This document shows positions 61,165-64,000 of a stretch of DNA of 64,000 nt, piece after piece. The notes under the pieces were generated by a model, which saw only the letters and a program-made list of their open reading frames with translations, was not told the DNA's origin and did not search any database. Source of the DNA: Owenia fusiformis (lineage: Eukaryota; Annelida; Polychaeta; Sabellida; Oweniidae); assembly GCA_903813345.2 (NCBI GenBank), contig CAIIXF020000012.1, forward strand, positions 16,670,020-16,734,019, read 5' to 3'. How positions within the stretch are numbered: position 1 is the stretch's first letter; each line of letters starts with the position of its first letter. The position numbers and the translations under genes are program-made.

Positions 61165-61719
61165 CTTGGAAATGTATTTCACAGAAATAAGTACTCCATA
61201 TAAAACGTTCAAATCGTACTGTTAATGTTTCTTAGCCAGTAAATCTGTCTCTGCTATATTGTTATTTATGAATCCAACTTCATGGACATATTTGATTTAT
61301 AAATATCCATAATAGGTAAAGTATTTTAATTCCTTGTACAAAATCATGAAAAATCAGTTCACAAACATTTATCCCCTATCAACTTTAAACTGTTCTTCCT
61401 GGAATTTTACTTCACTATCTGAGATATAACAACTTGGGAATGTTGAAGCAGAGATGAAATTACTGGAAAATGACAAATTGGGCTAAACAAGAGTTGTGAT
61501 ATATGGCCTAAATACAATTTTATAAACTGACCGAATAAAGAAATGCAGAAACAAGGAAGCAATCTCAGCTGATCTTCTTAGTAAGTGAAGATGTTGCTAT
61601 AGAAATACATTAATCATTGTTGGACAGCTAAGTGAGCCAGTAGGATAGCATAAGCAATACTGTGTGTTACAAGTCGAGTATACACATCAATAAATAATAA
61701 ACACAACTGTAAAACGTTC
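61165..61719. other. Upstream region of the RAG1-like gene, nothing recognised
   Basis: AT-rich sequence between the RAG1-like start codon and the RING-like gene. I saw no clear terminal inverted repeat and no CACAGTG-type heptamer here. Confidence 0.35.
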
Positions 61720-62031
61720 TTAGACAATGATAGCTTCGAAAATCCAGGCAAATTCCCTAAATATATCTTCGACGTCTAAATCAACATGATAAAGACACTC
61801 ATGAGAACCGTTCATGTATTCCTCGATTGTGTCAAATATTTCTGCGCATAGGAAACAACATTTGTCACAGCAGTCCGTACAAATTAGACCTTCATCTAGT
61901 ACTCTACAAATGCCAAATTTGTCTATGTTATCACTTAGTATTGTCTTGCAGTTAATGCACCCATCATGGTTGCAAGCTTCTTTCAATACTTCAAGTGCAT
62001 TAAGTTCTCCACAGTTAAAGCAATGGTACAT
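61720..62031 (-). CDS. Small RING-like zinc-binding protein, 103 aa
   Basis: The ATG at 62031 opens MYHCFNCGELNALEVLKEAC. Cys/His pattern: C-x2-C, then about 13 residues, then C-N-H-D-G-C-I-N-C (C-x-H-x2-C-x2-C), then CTDCC and CCFLC pairs. This is the ligand order of a RING-type cross-brace, with extra Cys pairs, followed by an acidic aromatic tail (EDIFREFAWIFEAIIV). RING domains usually recruit E2 ubiquitin enzymes. About 40% of residues match the adjacent gene, so the two are tandem duplicates. Single uninterrupted frame, no intron needed. It lies 555 bp upstream of the RAG1-like gene on the same strand. Confidence 0.65.
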   Translation of the reverse strand: MYHCFNCGELNALEVLKEACNHDGCINCKTILSDNIDKFGICRVLDEGLICTDCCDKCCFLCAEIFDTIEEYMNGSHECLYHVDLDVEDIFREFAWIFEAIIV

Positions 62032-62123
62032 TTCGATGAGTTGACATGTCAGAACTTCAAATTGTTATTAAAATGCTATGGTCCCTTATAAAATTACCCT
62101 TAGAAATTGTCAGGGTACTGTAT

Positions 62124-62441
62124 TTATTCAAGGGGAACTATGTCTGGGTTTACCATTACCAGCTCGCATTCAAAGTAATTCCAAAACTCGATAAAGTCAT
62201 CACAATGGTACTCATTAAACAAATCAGTTTCATTCTTGAAACAAGCGCCACATTCAAAACAGGTGCTCTCAAGACAGCTTACACATGGGGGTTCAGTTTT
62301 GCAAATATCATCTCTTGCTGTTAAATATGGGATTAAATCGTCTTCAACAACATCCATGCACTCATGGCATGCACTATGCCCACAAGCAAATTCTACATAA
62401 GCTGAAGCCTCCAAATCTCCACAATTAAAACAATGGCCCAT
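62124..62441 (-). CDS. Small RING-like zinc-binding protein, 105 aa
   Basis: The ATG at 62441 opens MGHCFNCGDLEASAYVEFAC, then GHSACHECMDVV. Ligands are C-x2-C, then C-G-H-S-A-C-H-E-C (C-x-H-x2-C-x2-C), then PPCVSC and CFECGAC pairs, and a Glu/Asp/aromatic tail ending DIVPLE. It is a tandem paralogue of the next gene, 92 bp away on the same strand. The immediate upstream DNA is the TGCAGAATGCAGAC repeat region, which may include its promoter. Function beyond probable zinc binding is unknown. Confidence 0.65.
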   Translation of the reverse strand: MGHCFNCGDLEASAYVEFACGHSACHECMDVVEDDLIPYLTARDDICKTEPPCVSCLESTCFECGACFKNETDLFNEYHCDDFIEFWNYFECELVMVNPDIVPLE

Positions 62442-62479
62442 GCTCTATTTTTGTAAATTCAGTAAAGGCTTGCACTGCA

Positions 62480-62850
62480 GACTTATTGCAGAATGCAGAC
62501 AATTTGCAGACTACGCAGAATGCAGATTTTGCATTTTTCAGGTCAAATGCGCTCTCAATAATTATTTTTGACATTATTTTGCAGAATGCAGACTACTGAA
62601 TTTGCAGAATGCAGACTTAAAATATAATCAATACATGAACACACAAACAGGGTAGATCAGAACAACCTTAATCTCGCAGAAAGCAGACTACAGACTTTGC
62701 AGAATGCAGAGTTGATGAAAGAACATAATCACATACATCAATAAACATCAGATCAGATCATCAAAACAATTTTAATCTCGTAGAATGCAGACAACAGAAT
62801 TTGCAGAATGCAGACTGATTAAAAATGCAGACACAATCAAAACTGTTCTG
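62480..62850. repeat. GCAGAATGCAGAC repeats upstream of the RING-like genes
   Basis: TTGCAGAATGCAGACT or close variants occur near 62486, 62582, 62603, 62697 and 62798, often in pairs about 20 bp apart. Longer units (ATCTCGCAGAAAGCAGACTA and 'ACATACATCAATAAACATCA') suggest a period of roughly 110 bp. It could be a decaying satellite, a subterminal repeat block of a transposon, or promoter repeats for the gene starting at 62441. Confidence 0.65.
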
Positions 62851-62859
62851 TGAATCAGC

Positions 62860-63259
62860 AGAACTCAACAGCCAAAAAAACAATCAACCTTAAGGTGTAA
62901 ATCCCACCGCTGCCACCAATGAAGCCTTTTTGTGGTTCTTTCACTTAACTTTTAAAGGTTAATGTGTTTTAAATGACTCCCTGTAAAATAAAAGACAAAC
63001 TTGTTCAAGTATACTCATATAATTCTCTATATTTACATCTTATATGTTACAATCAATCTCTTCACATAAAAACTCAACTTGATTCTCCCTTAACCCAGGC
63101 TGCTCCCACTTAAATACCAAGGCAATTAAAATAAGATAGCCAATGAGCTAAGAGTAGGAGGAGCTATATCCCTTATATAGAAATCAAAGTTAAGTGGCAC
63201 TTTAAAGTATGACTCATCAACATTATGGGTGACCTGAGCCTTTAAACTCTACAGTTTAT
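62860..63259. other. No gene seen
   Basis: AT-rich sequence between the repeat block and the Gypsy fragment. Confidence 0.3.
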
Positions 63260-63640
63260 ACAAAGTCCTTGATTAAGTAACCCACAAAAGATTGAATTTG
63301 TTTGACAGTTCTTTGCACAGGCCACCCAACAATGGATTCAGTTTTCTTTGGATCAATTCGCACCCGTTGTTCAGAGACAATATGACCTAGATATGACATC
63401 TCATTTTGGAACAGATTACATTTTTTGGGAAAAGCTTCAAACTTGCCCCCCTCAATCTGTCAAATATACTCCCTAATTTATCCAAATGACTCTGAACATC
63501 CTTGCTGAATTCAACAATATCATCCAGGTAGACCAAACAAGACTTTTGTGAAAGTCAAGCAAGGACACACTCCATCAAACGCTGAAAAGTTGCTGGTGCA
63601 TTAGCCAGACCAAAAGGCATAACTGTAAATTCAAACAGAC
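63260..63640 (-). pseudogene. Second Ty3/Gypsy reverse-transcriptase fragment
   Basis: Minus-strand frames read FGLANAPATFQRLMECVL, then a stop, then SCLVYLDDIVEFSKDVQSHL (the YLDD active-site box), FPKKCNLFQNEMSYLGHIVS and VRIDPKKTESIVGWPVQRTV. These are the palm/thumb blocks of a Gypsy RT. There is at least one stop and one frameshift. Sequence continues to the window edge without a clear gag or protease. It differs from the 46-51 kb copy (YLDD here, YIDD there), so it is a separate lineage. Confidence 0.85.
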
Positions 63641-64000
63641 CACGTTCTTTTCAGCTTCAGCGCTTTAAAGTGATATTTGCCAAAATCCAGATGAGTGATC
63701 AAGAATTCTGATGGCGCTTAGGACAATTTTTCATGATATGTTCAGAGGATTTAGAGGCTGCAAAGCCTGAAATTATAGAATTTCTCCATTTTCTCTTCGA
63801 TAGTTTTCATTCTGGTTTCCATCTCAGAATATGACATCTTGTTCACCGCGTAATTTGTATTAACTAATAGAGTGGAATTGTCATTCAGTTCAGATGCCAT
63901 GCATTTGGCACACCCTTTTTGGAAAAGATTCTAGGCATGTTAATTAGAACTTGTGAGTCTGTAAAATGTACCTACCAAAAAGTAAACTCATCATCAAGAA
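63641..64000. other. Degenerate retroelement flank
   Basis: Minus-strand fragments such as MSYSEMETRMKTIEEKMEKF and HIMKNCPKRH look like decayed coding sequence (coiled coil, possible zinc-knuckle remnant), but the frame is broken and the window ends. Confidence 0.3.

Noticed and set aside
57770-62860. RSS-like CACAGTG heptamers or a RAG2-like kelch gene
   Set aside because: I looked for both and found neither near the RAG1-like gene.
1-64000. CRISPR array or prokaryotic contamination
   Set aside because: The repeat arrays have no constant-repeat/unique-spacer pattern, and genes have spliceosomal introns.

Overview
The window looks like AT-rich nuclear DNA of a marine invertebrate. The best guess is a mollusc or other lophotrochozoan. 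The reasons are one clear spliced animal gene with GT..AG introns, several families of long fold-back repeats, '(G)TCCGTC(TG)' pyrimidine-rich dispersed repeats of the kind common in bivalve genomes, and animal transposon families (mariner, piggyBac, Ty3/Gypsy and a RAG1-like family). The species assignment is inference. No prokaryotic, rRNA, CRISPR or viral-genome features were found.

Layout. 1-1.6 kb: nothing recognised. 1.63-7.18 kb: a fold-back element with roughly 1.9-kb arms built of about 360-bp subrepeats. 7.3-10.2 kb: a complete five-exon aspartoacylase / aminoacylase-3 gene (+ strand, 312 aa), whose start codon lies only about 140 bp from the edge of the fold-back. 12.3-20.3 kb: three further fold-back elements side by side, the third holding a highly palindromic satellite. 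21.0-22.6 kb: dispersed copies of a perfect 16-bp palindrome and a tRNA-like sequence. 22.9-30.3 kb: decayed exons (one OTU-like), an array of about 337-bp repeats split by a clean 305-bp MITE, and other repeats. 30.9-38.4 kb, minus strand: a Q-rich retroelement-like tail, a broken two-exon gene and a broken piggyBac transposase.

39.4-45.6 kb is a possible single mobile unit. A matching ~31-bp sequence in inverted orientation flanks a spliced F-box/LRR gene (244 aa) and, just downstream on the same strand, a spliced RNase-H/DDE-like transposase gene (736 aa after splicing). The transposase gene is interrupted in a 20-aa repeat exon by a 1,056-bp mariner-derived fold-back that left a perfect TA target duplication. 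46.4-50.8 kb holds a broken Ty3/Gypsy pol. 51.1-52.9 kb holds about 17 copies of a ~108-bp repeat; an inverted cluster of the same repeat at 55.3-56.3 kb was invaded by a 602-bp MITE with a TTAA duplication.

57.5-62.9 kb is the region I rate highest. A minus-strand gene (about 820 codons, three disabling lesions) carries the RAG1 N-terminal zinc signature (C-R-I-C-G-N, then H-P-T...C, then H-x3-C-x2-C) and also the RAG1/Transib-type core layout: D, D, C-x2-C, H-x4-H, E. It is preceded on the same strand by two small intact RING-like genes (105 and 103 aa) and followed by a third, decayed RING-like frame. The window ends in a degenerate Gypsy reverse-transcriptase fragment. Apart from the acylase and perhaps the F-box gene, nearly everything recognisable is mobile-element derived.
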